Origin: Lomentospora prolificans
Taxonomy: Eukaryota; Ascomycota; Sordariomycetes; Microascales; Microascaceae
Direction of reading: 5' to 3'
Length of the DNA: 64,000 bases
Assembly (NCBI GenBank): GCA_029532625.1
Contig: JARFXM010000003.1
Coordinates: 620,001-684,000 of the forward strand
This document shows, piece after piece, positions 46,633 through 58,500 of this stretch. The translations under genes were made by a program, and so were the position numbers. Below the pieces are notes generated by a model, which was not told the DNA's origin, made no database searches, and saw nothing but the letters and a program-made list of their open reading frames with translations. Numbering within the stretch: position 1 is the first letter of the stretch; every line of letters starts with the position of its first letter.

Positions 46633-46842
46633 CATGCTTCGCCCCACATCATGTTCCTACGAACATGAGTCATACCTCAGGTCAACTTTAGGTATAAATA
46701 CATTAATTTTTCATATTATATTATGAAAAGTTTTACATCTTATCTATTCTCAGGTACAAACTAGTTTTGAACTGATTTGGGCCAGGCACTATGGAGGATG
46801 TATTTCCACATGCACCAGTCGAGATTTCACCAATTATTGGCC

Positions 46843-46847
46843 ATATG
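46843..46847. repeat. LTR target-site duplication, left copy (ATATG)
   Basis: Identical to 47199-47203. Five bases is the standard duplication length for Ty1/copia and Ty3/gypsy integration. Confidence 0.85.
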
Positions 46848-47198
46848 TGTTACGCTATATCATGCAAGCAAGCATGGAGGCGCTCCATGACGCGCCACAC
46901 CAACGTAAGCAAGCATGAACATGCTCTGACAGAACCTCGGCAGTAAGCAAGCAATACCGAAGGTTGAAGGCAAGGAATATATAAAGGAAGTAAGGAACTA
47001 CAAGCTAGATAGAAAGAACAAGACTATTTTACCATCACAAAGGAATACCTACACTGCATATGAACAGAATATGCAGAGGTTAACCAACGTGAAACCGGCG
47101 ATCATCTCGAATCTGTGAATAGCGTCACAGAACCCTCCCGCTTACTTGTTAGCAGCTCGGCAGCTAGCAAGCAAGCGGACACGGCACGAGCCGTAACA
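46848..47198 (+). mobile_element. Solo LTR of a retrotransposon (351 bp)
   Basis: The segment starts TGTTACG and ends CGTAACA, a perfect 7-bp terminal inversion with the TG...CA ends of LTRs, and is bounded by a perfect ATATG duplication. A TATA box lies at 46978-46985, consistent with a promoter reading to the right. No primer-binding site, gag-pol or second LTR is present, so it is a solo LTR left by recombination between two LTRs. It sits inside the MULE-like element and is therefore the younger insertion. Superfamily (copia or gypsy) cannot be decided from the LTR alone. Confidence 0.85.
46978..46985 (+). promoter_or_regulatory. TATA box of the solo LTR
   Basis: TATATAAA is placed about 130 bases after the LTR start, where a retrotransposon U3 promoter would be expected. 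Activity is unknown. Confidence 0.5.
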
Positions 47199-47203
47199 AT
47201 ATG
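47199..47203. repeat. LTR target-site duplication, right copy (ATATG)
   Basis: Identical to 46843-46847 and directly adjacent to the CGTAACA end of the LTR. Confidence 0.85.
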
Positions 47204-47658
47204 GGACTTGAAGATGAGGTAATACCTGATATACAGGTATGAATTGGAAGAATAGTTATTAACTAGTTCCTAACTGAGCACTTACTGCTGATAATCCTAA
47301 TGGATATGAGGGAGGAAGAGTTTTTTTTAAGATTATTAGATTAAAGGATATTGAAATAATTTTATTTTGCCTTCTTATATAATCAGTTCTAATTTGATCT
47401 AGGTAGCACCTTCCATTATTTCCAATTTGATCCAGGTCGTGCCTGCCTATTATTTGTGATCCTCTTTATATCTAATTGAAGATTATTTTATGATCTAATT
47501 CATATTGAAATTGTTCATCGTTCTTTCCAAACTTGTATTATAGTTGTGCCTACTGGATTAAGACCTTACTAATACTCCAGCTGTCAGCAGCTGCCAGCAG
47601 CTGTGATATTAGACCTGCCCTGACTGGTGGATCATGACTCTGGTCAAAGTTTAGCTGT

Positions 47659-47745
47659 TTCACCTGAGGTATGGTTTTGCTTATGTAAACACCCCTGTAA
47701 CCTCTGGTGAACGACTCCACCATACCTCAGGTCGTATGTCACCCC
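47659..47745 (-). repeat. Right terminal inverted repeat of the MULE-like element
   Basis: This 87-bp arm is the reverse complement of the left arm except for one transition and the missing ATAC. Confidence 0.9.
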
Positions 47746-47754
47746 TTGACACAC
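47746..47754. repeat. Target-site duplication, right copy (TTGACACAC)
   Basis: Identical to 46533-46541 and immediately outside the CCCC end of the right inverted repeat. Confidence 0.9.
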
Positions 47755-48418
47755 CTCTGCATCTCGGTACCGAGGATATTGAAGGGCCGCGCCATCCCAT
47801 CGAAGCCGGGCTGCGTCCTTTCTCTCTTCGTTATCGCGAGTGCGGCTTTGCAAATCGAGCACAACGAATATGAGATGTCGTATCAAAACCTTACTGCGTG
47901 GGAGCGCCAGCAGGGTCCAAACAGTCTTTGGTCACTTTTTGCCCCTCTTGAACGCCAACGGCGCATCCATCCGCCTCCGAATCACCCTTACCCTTCTTCT
48001 TTCTCTTTCTCACCCAAACATCTAACTTTTTTTCGAAAATAGATAGAGTAACAGAAACGCCGCTATCAGGAGCTTTCTATAGATATCTAGAAGGCTATAT
48101 AGGACCTATCCTAATATAGACTGATGCGGTGTGCTGCCCTCGTCCTAGAGTCGACGCGTGATATCTAGGTTAGTGTCCCTCGTCTGTGTGCTACCCTTGT
48201 TCTTACAACTTACACCTGGATGCTATCTCCTCATCCTCTCTACACCCTGATAACACTCGCTTATTGTCTTGTTTACTATTATATTTTGCCTTTATATGAA
48301 CATTTCTACAATTTTACTTTCATTTCATAAATGGGTTCGTTTTAGCATATGGATACTGAAGTTAGTTGACTTTTTCGGTTCTTTCGAGCATAGGTAAAAA
48401 CGTCTCTCTCTTCAAAAG

Positions 48419-48449
<31 letters not shown>

Positions 48450-48908
48450 ATCGCTATGAACGTGAAATTCAGTATTGATACATGTAATATATCAGCATAT
48501 ATCCATTGATACTTCTCGAACGTATTCATTGTATAGTACCATGGATCTTTTTAGATTCGGGTGGCCTAGCAGGATACATTAATCAATTGTTCAATGTATT
48601 GATAAACGCCCGAGTATCGGGTTGCCAGCTGGCTTTCCACTGGGCTGCTTAGTGATGAAACCCCCAAGCCAGCCAGCTTGTTCCATTGTATACCTCGTGC
48701 TAATTTAGCCAGCCAGGCGGCGCAATACCTCATGAGATTCCTCCCAGGGAAAAAAATGTTTTAGACCTCGACACAACTCACCCCACTAACGCCTAACCTG
48801 CCACTTTCGACATACAGGAATCCGCCTCGCATCGCGCTCTTCTGTTAGAGTGCCTCGGACTAGGTGAGGACGCTCACCTTCCGGAGGCCTGGTTGGCGCG
48901 AGCTTTAA
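47755..48908. other. Intergenic region upstream of the ASNSD1-like gene
   Basis: No gene is supported. The left part is AT-rich with several TAGATAT-like segments near 48090-48170. The last 300 bases before the ATG are more balanced and probably the promoter. GCCAGCCAG-type motifs recur at 48660-48720. Confidence 0.45.
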
Positions 48909-50970
48909 ATGTGCGGAATCTACGCGTCCATTAGCAGGCGCGATGGGCTGTCGCCCTCCCGCGCTCTCCAGTCGCAGCTCGTAACAAGAGGACCAGACCA
49001 TCTCGGGAGCGTGCGGGTTCCAGTCAAAGTCGGTGGAGACAGCCAGGCATCAGAGCTCTTTCTAACTTTCCTGGCGACCGTGCTATCCCTGCGCGGCAAT
49101 GGCATTACCCAGCAACCCCTGGTGAGTGAGGTTTCGGGAGCTGTCCTCTGCTGGAATGGGGAAGCTTGGACCCTGGGTGGCAACACCATTTCCGGGAACG
49201 ACGGTGCTGCCATACTTTCAACCTTGGATCTCGCTTCGGGCAAAGGCGCCGTTCTGGATGTGTTGCGGAGCATCAACGGCCCTTTTGCATTTATTTACTA
49301 CGATCCCCGAGATGGAGGGTGCATATATTTTGGGCGGGATCGTCTGGGTCGCAGGTCACTGTTAGTGCATGAGGAAGGAGATTTTACTCTATCCAGCGTC
49401 GCTGACCCGGGCCTCTCTGGTTGGGCAGAGGTCGAAGCAGATGGTGTCTATGCCATAGACGTGGCGAGTCTGGGTGATGTGCATTCCAGACCCATCACTA
49501 TGCTCGCCGCTAAAAGACATGGTTGGCTATCAGAGGACCTCGGGGAATATGTGAGTAGCCCATCAACACTCACTGCTACCACGGAAATGCAGTTTACAGT
49601 ACCACTCACTACCTGACCGAAGATGTCCAATATAGGGATTTTCAACATAGCGTTGCCGCCCGAGGATGCCAGACCTCTATGTACCGGATCTAGACCAGTG
49701 CATGCCTTACGAGAGCATCTCGTGCAATCTCTTTCTTTGCGTGTGTTGAACGTCCCTGAGCCGCCCAAGGTTCATGCAGTATCAGAGGAAGGCGTTGATA
49801 CCAGAATTGCCGTCCTCTTCTCTGGGGGATTGGACTGTACCGTCCTCGCTCGGCTGGCAAGCGAGTTGCTTCCACCCAACCAGGGGATCGACCTAATCAA
49901 TGTAGCTTTTGAAAACCCTCGCATATCTGCGAGACTACATCCCTCTGAGGACAAATCCGCCATCTACGAGGCTTGTCCTGATCGCATTACAGGGAGGAAG
50001 TCCTTCAAGGAGCTGCATGATTGCTGCCCCGACAGGCAGTGGAGATTCATTGCTGTTAGTTGAGATTTTCCTCTTCCCCTCGCTCGAATATCGCTTCTGC
50101 TTGTGCCTGGCTAGCGGCCCTTTAGGGTCGCGGAGGCATGAAGAGGCATTTATTTCCCTCCATTACAGATCGACGGGAGGAAACTTACCACATATAAATG
50201 CAGGTTAACGTACCATACTCGGAGACCCAAAGTCACCGACGCGAGGTCGTGTCGCTCATGCACCCTCACAATACCGAGATGGACTTGTCGATCGCCTACG
50301 CTTTATATTTCGCGGCGCGGGGCGCTGGTATTGGCCAGACCGATCCTGAAACGCCTTGCACTGCCCAAAATGTTTCCACGCCGGCCAGGGTGCTTCTTTC
50401 GGGCTTAGGAGCCGATGAGCTATTTGGTGGCTACGTGCGGCATGGCACCGCCTTTGCGCGGAGAGGCTACCATGGTTTGCTCGAAGAGCTCAAGCTGGAC
50501 GTTGGGAGGCTTGGAAAGAGGAACCTTGGGAGAGACGACAGAGTGATGTCTCATTGGTCCCGCGAAATTCGCTTTCCTTATCTTGATGAGCAGCTTGTAA
50601 AATGGGCCATCGAGACTCCCGTCTGGGAGAAATGCGACTTTGCGTCGCCCAGAATGGCGGGCGTCGATGTTGAGGCTGAAAAAAGAGTCTTGCGTTTACT
50701 CGCTTCGCAGCTCGGCATGAAGAAGGTGGCAGAAGAAAAGAAAAGAGCGGTTCGTGATTTCGGGGGCGGTGACGTCTCCACCCCTTACCCATTCCTTCAT
50801 ATTTCATCGAGCTCCTTTTCCCTCAATACGAAACTACTAAATATTCCGCTCATGAGCATCTAACAGCTAATTTTCCCCCCTTTGAGTACCTGCAGATTCA
50901 ATTCGGGTCGAGGACCGCCAAGATGGAGAGTGGCAAGATTAAGGGTACACATGTGATCTCTGGGTCTTAG
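48909..50970 (+). CDS. ASNSD1-type asparagine-synthetase-like protein
   Basis: This belongs to the eukaryotic asparagine synthetase domain-containing protein 1 family (yeast YML096W), whose biochemical role is not settled. Exons are 48909-49550, 49623-50054, 50204-50749 and 50896-50970, giving 564 residues. Cys2 in MCGIYASI is the class II amidotransferase nucleophile, followed by the family's RGPDH and FGRDRLGRRSL. The C-terminal ATP-pyrophosphatase domain carries the P-loop FSGGLDCTVLA (about 279-289). Further on are NVPYSET, SGLGADELFGGY and FPYLDE. The gene ends with IQFGSRTAKMESGKIKG, reached through the last intron. Exon 2 to 3 (A|VNVPY) and exon 3 to 4 are well supported by phase and family sequence. 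The first junction is less sure: its acceptor is AAG, since the TAG acceptors nearby break the phase. Confidence 0.88.
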
Positions 50971-53791
50971 GGACGGCAGAGGAGAGCCGACCGAGCCACG
51001 GTTCTGACAGGATATATGTGTGCCGGAATTTCCATATTATATTGCAGGCCATCGTCTACGGTGGGAAACCAAGCCCCTGAACCGGATCGTATGGGCAGGT
51101 GTTGGGCGGGCAGTCCCTCTCTTCGCCCTTGAGCGGGCGTGTGAGGTTACCTGGTTCGAAGTCGGGCAATCTTAGGTATCTCTGGCGATGATGACACAAA
51201 CAGATACTTCTGAGTCGATCCGCTTACCCTTTTTCGCATCGCCGACTTGATGTTATTCGGTCCTGGGTAACTAATCCTTGCTTCCCCTTGGTAAGATACT
51301 GAAACCCGTTGGAAAAAAGTTGTGCGTTTTCGGCCATGAGCTGATAACCCTCCTTTCTTCCCCGGGTAGTGTCATCATATCCTTGGGGTTACGGCAGGAG
51401 GAGGTTATCCTAGGGCTGAGACTAGAGATGGCACGATGAGGAGCGGAAACTGACTATGACGTTGTAAAAGGCAAGTCTGAGCTAGAGGAGGAAGCGTTCT
51501 ACTGTATCATGTTTCATAATAGACACGCGAACATTGTTATACCTCTCTTCGTCGTCACTTCTTATACGAGTGTTTCAGCTTTCTCAGCCTCTTGGAACCT
51601 GCCTTGCGGCGTGTCCCCTCGACCGCCCAGTTTGTATTGTCAATTGAAAGAAATCCAACTGCGCATCAATGGTATGTTTGACCGCGCATTCAGCTCAATG
51701 GATCCGTTTCTGGTGGTGTAAGAGCGAGAACACAGTGGCGAAGCACATCACAAGTCGGCTATCAATCCGCTCATCCTGCGTGTAGCAAATCGGAAATCGC
51801 GTGTATGATTGTGTGTATGATCAGTATGTAAGGTCGCGAGTTTACGATTTGCGGGCTTGGCTACAAACGAGTGTGTGGTTGATGTTCAATGTTACTGTTT
51901 GGAGCGACCGCAGGAAAACCTGGGAAGAGCGGGCGACTCTCTCGAAGCGAGCGAGGCGGGAAAATAGGGGAGCGACAACTTTGTTTCCTCGCTAGAACCA
52001 GGCTACTGGCTTTGCTGGCGGTTGGGTAGCACTGCCCGTTAGCAAAGGGGTTGCTGGCCCGCTCACCTCGTTTTTGTTCGCCAAGTGTCGGAGAGGGACA
52101 CATCACCTTAAGCGGTTGGCTGTCACTGAAGGCGGCAGCTCTTCGCTGGCGTTATATGATGCAATGATCATTGGGTGCTATATTTATTAGAGGGCTGCTA
52201 TCACCGAAGACCCAGGATTCCGGGGCCCGACTTGAGAGGTGGGCAGGGAGGGCCACACATCTGCGACACCTCCTTGGCTGGTCAAAGCACCAATGCCACC
52301 AATTGACGCTACAACTTTATCGCCCGTTGGCGCCTTTGGTGGGTTGATGAAGCAGAGGCTGATGTCGCAGACCCCTGTCGACGCAGGAGATCACGGAGCA
52401 CGAGCCCATAGTTGAAACCGAGTTCAAGCAGGGTCGAGAGCCAACAAAGTCGAGCCTGGCTCTCTCTGGGCCATCATTTGATTTACCCTTTTATCCCATC
52501 GAATGGGCAAACTGCCTCTGCTCACATCGGCGGGCACATCTGCGCTTCAATGGTTCCTCTCCCAAGAAAATACAGTGGTGTTGCGACCCAAAAGGTCCCC
52601 TAATGATCGATGGCTAAATAGCTGATAGAGCGCGGCCGGACCAGTTTTACAGAGGCAAAGGACGATGCGATGGGTGATTTACTGCTCATGAACCGTTGTA
52701 ATTCTTTGATAAACGTTTTGTTTGGAGTTTCCTACAGGCTATTTTTCGCAATCAAGGAGACACAGCGAATGAGTATCTGGCGGGCTTGTGGTTTACTCTT
52801 CTCGACGCCTTCGAGAACCCGACGAAATGAGCGGCTCCGCCAGCTTCCGGGATCCCGCGATCCGGGCTTCCGTACGGTTTCTCTGGACTCCGTTGGTCGA
52901 AGCTTTTCTTTTCATCTTTACCAATCTTCTAGTCGCCAGGAGCAGGCGCTTTCAACCTCCGAATCTTACTAGTTGTTACTTGAAATCCTGAAGGGGCAAG
53001 GGGACCTCCGGTTTTCTGGGTCGACCCGGAATTGCACGCGGAGAGGATCAAGGTTTAAGTCGGAGATCTCACAAGCCACCCATCCCCCTTTCCTGGTGGT
53101 CTGACCCATGGAAACGGCCCTCTCTCCCTTAACCCCCACTCGACAGTTCATATACCTTGGGTTAGATACGCCTCCCGCCTCAGCCATGATATTGATCTAC
53201 GGTTTCGCGAGACGTGAGCAGGGACCTGGTCGAGCCAGTCAGTCGCCACGACTGGGCTCTTACAAGCGGCTAGCCCTGCGTCACCTTGGCATTTTTCTTT
53301 CTTTTTTTTTTTTCTGTCTCTTATTTGCTCTCTACTGCTACTACTCCTCTTCCCCTTGTTCCCTTTTTGGGGAAAACCCTGGACCTCGTGCACATACTTG
53401 AAGCGACCAGGGCCCATGACACGATTTCGTCAACAATCTCATCTATATTTCAACCCAACTACCCCCGCAAGGTCGAAGTTCGAACTGCGCTCAGGTTTCA
53501 GAAAGCTATTCGAAGATAGTTCTCCACTGTCAAGGCTAGAATAAAGCCCCTAGCCCTTGCTCCTTCCATCCCACCTCCTCTTCCGAACAGCAACAATATC
53601 TTGTCCTCCTCGCCCAGCTCTATCCCTGGTCTTTTGTCCAAACTTATTCCCTACCTCTATTGAAGCACTGCTGCTTTTTTGGTTTTATTATCTCGGCAAC
53701 TTCAACTTCCACCCAGCTTGGACCTAGCTGGAAGTCGTCTTTCAGACACTTAGCGCTTACATCACGCACCGAACCTTCTCTCTCAACAACA
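50971..53791. other. Intergenic region
   Basis: This 2.8 kb spacer lies between the ASNSD1-like gene and the four-TM gene, both on the plus strand. Short frames only; no RNA gene or transposon end is visible. A T-rich run lies at 53294-53312. The last 500 bases are pyrimidine-rich and likely the leader of the four-TM gene. Confidence 0.5.
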
Positions 53792-54667
53792 ATGGAGCGA
53801 AGCCACAGGCCCCCGCCGCTCAACCTCACCCCTCCCGGCTCCCAGCGCAACTCCCGCCAGTCCAGCGTCTCGCGAATCACCATCTCCATCAAGGGCCAAT
53901 CGCCGACCACGATATCCGTCTTCGAGGATGGCAGTGACGACTGGAACACGGGGCGCTTCATGACCGCCATGAGGGTGTTTTCCGACTTTGTCCACATCCT
54001 TACTTGCATGATTCTCTTGCTCATCATGGCTTTCTTCCTAAACTATGATGAGGGTGCCGTCAGCGGTCCCTTTGGGTGTGTAGTAAACCTCGTTTCGGTA
54101 ACAAGGGAAAGATTCACAGAAAAGACTAACAAGACTGAATAGTGCCCCTGCCATCTTCCTCTCTATCCTCTTAGGCTCAGACATCATCCTAGATTTCCAA
54201 TCCATCGGCCGCTATGACAAGATGTGGAAGGGCTGGGCCCTCCTCCTCCGCCTCGCCTTTGGCGTCGGCTACACGTCCACTTTTATGGCCTACATCGCGA
54301 TGGGCCGTGCCTTCCCCGAGGAGTACACCTACTGGGGGCTCTCGGCGCAGTACTCCACACCGATGGTTTACATCTTCCTCTGGATCCTTGGGTTAGTCCA
54401 TTGCTCTCTTTCTCTCTTCCTCTCCCCACTCGGCGTTGGTGAATCAGGTCGATTAACATGACTGCAAATAGTGTCTGGGATTTCGTGTACTGCTCCATAA
54501 GCCGCCGCCAGTTCGCCAACGAACTGCGAGCTTACCGCGCCGCCATCTTCGGAGGCGACAAGCGCTCCACGAACAGCCAGACTCTCAAGTTTGGCGCGCA
54601 GAGGCAGTGGGATGCCGAGGCGGCTGTTAGCAATGCCATCACCCGACCTGCCGTTATCAGGTATTGA
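53792..54667 (+). CDS. Four-TM membrane protein, fungal, function unknown
   Basis: Exons are 53792-54075, 54143-54391 and 54472-54667, giving 242 residues. Both introns are phase 2 (GTGTGT to ATAG and GTTAGT to ATAG). The N-terminal 60 residues are Pro/Ser-rich and cytosolic-looking (MERSHRPPPLNL). Four hydrophobic segments follow: FVHILTCMILLLIMAFF, APAIFLSILLGSDIIL, LLRLAFGVGYTSTFMAYIAM, and YSTPMVYIFLWILGVWDFVY. The last 60 residues are polar and include a basic RRQFANELRAYRAAIFGG segment. The number and spacing of helices recall MARVEL-type or other small tetraspan proteins, but I see no diagnostic motif and assign no function. The consistent phases and the spread of hydrophobic segments across all exons make the gene itself credible. 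An ATG further upstream would extend the frame into pyrimidine-rich leader and is not preferred. Confidence 0.75.
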
Positions 54668-55254
54668 GTTACCTGTTCTTCTTGACGAAGATGAAAAAAA
54701 AAGTCAAAATAAACCATCTTTCTGGGAAAGAGGAGGACTCCATCGAGATATTGGGCAAGAGTGCGTGTAATGGGAAGTTCATGGCGCACGAAGGGAAATC
54801 GAAAAAAAAGGCGATCCTTTATACACTACTTTGGAAGGAATGCGACGGCCCTCGGACAAAGTCAAGCTTTGCATGAGATACCAGACTTGGCGAGGGCTGC
54901 TGGGCAAACTACTTTTCGGTAATGATACTAATGACTTTATGACTGTAGCATAGTGTATAACTACAACAAACTGTACCAATACAAAGAAAGATTAGTTAGG
55001 ACACTCGGCGTTCTTTCTTGCGTGATTCGTGACGATGTTGAAGATGGTTTCTGTAGAGGACGAGGGAAAGTGGTTGTGGTCTCTAGGGTCGGAGCTATGA
55101 GAGTCTCAACCGAAAGGCAAGACGCGCTCAAAATCGCCAATGTCTGCTAGCGGCCCGGATTGTCACACTCGCCGAACCCCTACGCCGAGCTTCGGCTGCC
55201 GACATGATAAAATATCTCCGAAGGCGTAGAAAGGCCGCGATTCCGGGTACAGCC

Positions 55255-55299
55255 AAACCAAACAAACCTGGTGGTCGAGTGGGTTGGTTTGTTTTGTTT
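55255..55299. repeat. Imperfect inverted repeat (14-nt arms)
   Basis: AAACCAAACAAACC at 55255-55268 pairs with GGTTTGTTTTGTTT at 55286-55299 with one mismatch across a 17-base loop. It could form a hairpin in RNA or single-stranded DNA. No terminator role is implied in a fungal nucleus. Confidence 0.6.
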
Positions 55300-55527
55300 A
55301 CCCGCTGGAAACATAAAGCGGTTTGCAGCGGGGTGCGGAACACCGCAGAGGGCAAAAGGGCCCGGTAGACCCTTTTTCGCACTCGCTTGGGTAGGCGAGT
55401 CGATCACAAGAGTCAGGGAGGGGTGGAATCGTACGGAGGTGGGAGAATTTAGCCTGTTGGTACATACGCGGCAGGCATCAACATTTTGTTCAGATCTCAG
55501 CAGGGATGGAGCAAGGAAGACGAAAGG

Positions 55528-55564
<37 letters not shown>
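55528..55564. repeat. Poly-A tract (37 nt)
   Basis: The longest homopolymer in the window, in non-coding sequence. No retroposon body or target duplication was recognised beside it. Confidence 0.9.
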
Positions 55565-55565
<1 letters not shown>

Positions 55566-58500
55566 AGAGAAATTTAAACCGGTCGGAAGATTCGGTGACA
55601 AGATGCAAGAAAGGGGATTGGGTTATTGTATAAACCCAAAAAACAATGCATGTGATCGTGATGGTGTGCGTTCATGGAGATCTCCATGGGCGGGCTTGCT
55701 CCATGCGCGCATCCGCATTCGCGACATGGAGATGGCACTCTCGCGAGGGTCAGAAGCTTAAGTGAGTGGGTGTGGCAGAATGAGGGACAGACAGCATTAC
55801 GCACGTAGCACGGCCAATTACCGAAAGTGCCTTGCCAGGTGATGCGTCGAAAGGGTCAACAAGCATCGTCATCGATTACCAATAAGAAGCACACGAATGT
55901 GGGAGCCTCATCTGGAGGTGAAAACCCTGGTGTCGTGAGGATGACATCCATGGATCTCGTTGGTCTGTGGCATCCCAGGCTGCATTATTTCCACAGATGC
56001 GAGGGAAAAAAAAAAAAAAAAAAAAGATCCATCATTGTAATGGCACTTGACTAAGTCAAGAGATCCCCATACAGATCAATAGTTCGTGCCGATAGCCCGC
56101 TCTCTCTGACCCGATCCCTGCGTCGGCCTGCAACAGCGCCCGGCGAAGGAAGAGGAAGGGGCATCAATTCAAGGGGCAGCAAAATACTGCCGCCTGGACT
56201 GGTGAGGTGAGTCTTCAGCCCGCAAACAAGCCTCAATGATCCAGTCCATCTTGGCCGCGGATCTTTTTGGCTCCTGGCGCAGTGGGGGTGGCGAACAGTA
56301 AGCAGACGAGAATGGAAAGATGCCGCCGTTGCTTTCTTTCAAGTGGAAGTGGGTCACCAACAGGATCTGGCCTTGCTTTTCCGTGTTGATGGGGAAGAGC
56401 CAGAGCCAGGCATTGGGTAGGGTGATATTGAGTCGGATAGCCTCATAAGGCGGACTCAGGTGCCCTGCAAGATGCTCTGCGAGGGAGGTGGATGGGAAGG
56501 ACGCGGCAATAACGCCGGACCCTCTTTTCCCCATTGCCGTTTCCTGTTTGTTCCGACACTGAACAGGTCGGGGAAAGAAAAAGGATTCAGATGACCTATC
56601 AACGGAAATGCAAGAGACGACGCGAAGGGTCCGGTTCCTAATTATTGGCCCTCCGCTTGCATGGGTCTTTCTGCCACCTTAAATCCCTGCTTTGAGCCGA
56701 TGCGGTATCGAGCACGAGGGTGGTGAAGTGATGCGGTGGCATTGTGAAGATGGGTAATAACACAAGGCTGCTCCTCTCGTGAATCGAAACATCGCCATAC
56801 TCGGTCACAGTTGCAGGAGGGGGGCCTCCGAGAACACTATCGATCGATATTTCCGAAGTTTGCTCTGGATTACTTTGCGTCTTACTTCGTACTTGATCCC
56901 TTATTAATTCTGCCAACTAATGCTTGGGTTTGGTGAAGTGTACAATCTCCTGCAGGACAACCGACCATACGAAGGTACAGCACGGTAGATCCTTGCTAGC
57001 CCCGACGGGCCAATAAGCACCGCCTTGCTGCGTGGTACAGGGCACATCTCTTTCGTGGATGGGCATCGCACCACTTGAGAGAGAGGGGAAAACATAGCAG
57101 ACCCCCTATTCCATCTCAAGGCCATCTCAAGCCACATCGCGCCCTCCCACCGGCATCCTAGCCGAGTCGAGGGTTGGACCAAGAAAACGCGCGACTTGGC
57201 TGCAGGACGAGGGTCTCTTTCCTGACCTGGCGACGAGGTTGTCATGCTCGTCCGCTCACACAGCATGACTCCGTGAGTCAAGCGACCCCACTACAGTCCA
57301 GCCCTATGGACAACAGGTGTCTGGACGTTTGATGGGGAAAACACTTCACGAGGGAACGATTGGACAAGAGACCGCCATCTTTGATTTTATCGACGGCATC
57401 TGCAGAACTACTGCATCGCATTGCGGTCCACGACAGGGCGGAACCCAACCAGGGACGGTATTACTTGGTGCATACATGGAGCTTTGCATTTCGCAGGCTG
57501 TGTCGATGCCGACACTATTGAAAGAATAAATGGACTGCCAAACGCGGGATTTCGAGAGAAACATAGGGGAGCCTAATCGGGTCGTCATAGGGCAGGCGGA
57601 AGAGCTTTCACGAACTGTCTTTATGGAGGACAAGACATGATCGAAGGGCGAAACAATTGAAGACGAATGGACTCATCCTCCCGCAGAGGCGAAAAGGTGA
57701 AAACAGCGGGCGTGGGGTAACACAGAAGGATTCGCCCGTGGTCCCATGATCGGGCGCCTAAATTAGGAATTGGGGATGTGGGAGAGTCGAGACTGGACGG
57801 GATGAACTGTTGGGATATGCGTTCTTGGCTGGACTGGTCAAAGACGTAACCCGTATTATTACTGTCCGTGTCTACGAAGGTACGAAGTAGTCAATTGACG
57901 ATTGAACCGAATCAGCAATCGGTCGTCTGGCAGGGTACGAAATGGCGCCAGAGCAGCGGCCAACCATCAAATCCGTGAAACCACCAAGGTACAAGCAATT
58001 CAGTACGTACCCCATCGACGGAGACCCAAATCTCCGTTGCCGTATTTCCCGTATTGAAGCCGCGCCCCGAGGAAAAAGGGAACAAATAACAAGAATACGG
58101 GTCGGATGCCCCCAAGAGTTTAGGGCGACGCAACTGCATACGTCTGCAAAGCCAAGCGAAAAAGCACCTGAAACTGTGTTCGTTCAGTAAGAGTACAGAG
58201 AATTTGGCTGCCTTGTGGTGGATTGCGTCGTGAAGACGGGAATAGTGTGCGCTAGGCCTGAGCAGGATCCGGATCGTCCTGTTCTGCTTCAAGCGAGGAG
58301 TTTGGTTCTGCCATACGCTCTCGGAGTACAAGCACAGCTCCAAGACTAAGGTCGAGCGTGCAGTCTGCCAAATTGCTAATGTCCGACTTGTGGGTAAGCC
58401 CATGGTCGACCAACATCGCACTAGTCTAGCGGCCGGATCAATTGAACGACTGCTGGCAATTCGGGCCATGCACAGCCCGTAAGCAAGCTTCGGTTCGCTG

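Larger units (their letters stand above)
46542..47745. mobile_element. Non-autonomous Mutator-like (MULE) element interrupted by a solo LTR
   Basis: The element begins GGGGTGACATAC and ends with the reverse complement. Terminal inverted repeats are 46542-46632 and 47659-47745. They differ by a 4-base ATAC duplication in the left copy and one transition (G at 46593 versus A on the matching strand). It is flanked by a perfect 9-bp target duplication. Long inverted repeats plus 9-bp duplications are the hallmark of Mutator-like DNA transposons, known in fungi for example as Hop. The interior has no transposase frame, so it would need a transposase supplied from elsewhere. Without the 356 bp brought in by the nested LTR (LTR plus one duplication copy), the original element was about 848 bp. 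The superfamily is inferred from structure only. Confidence 0.85.
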
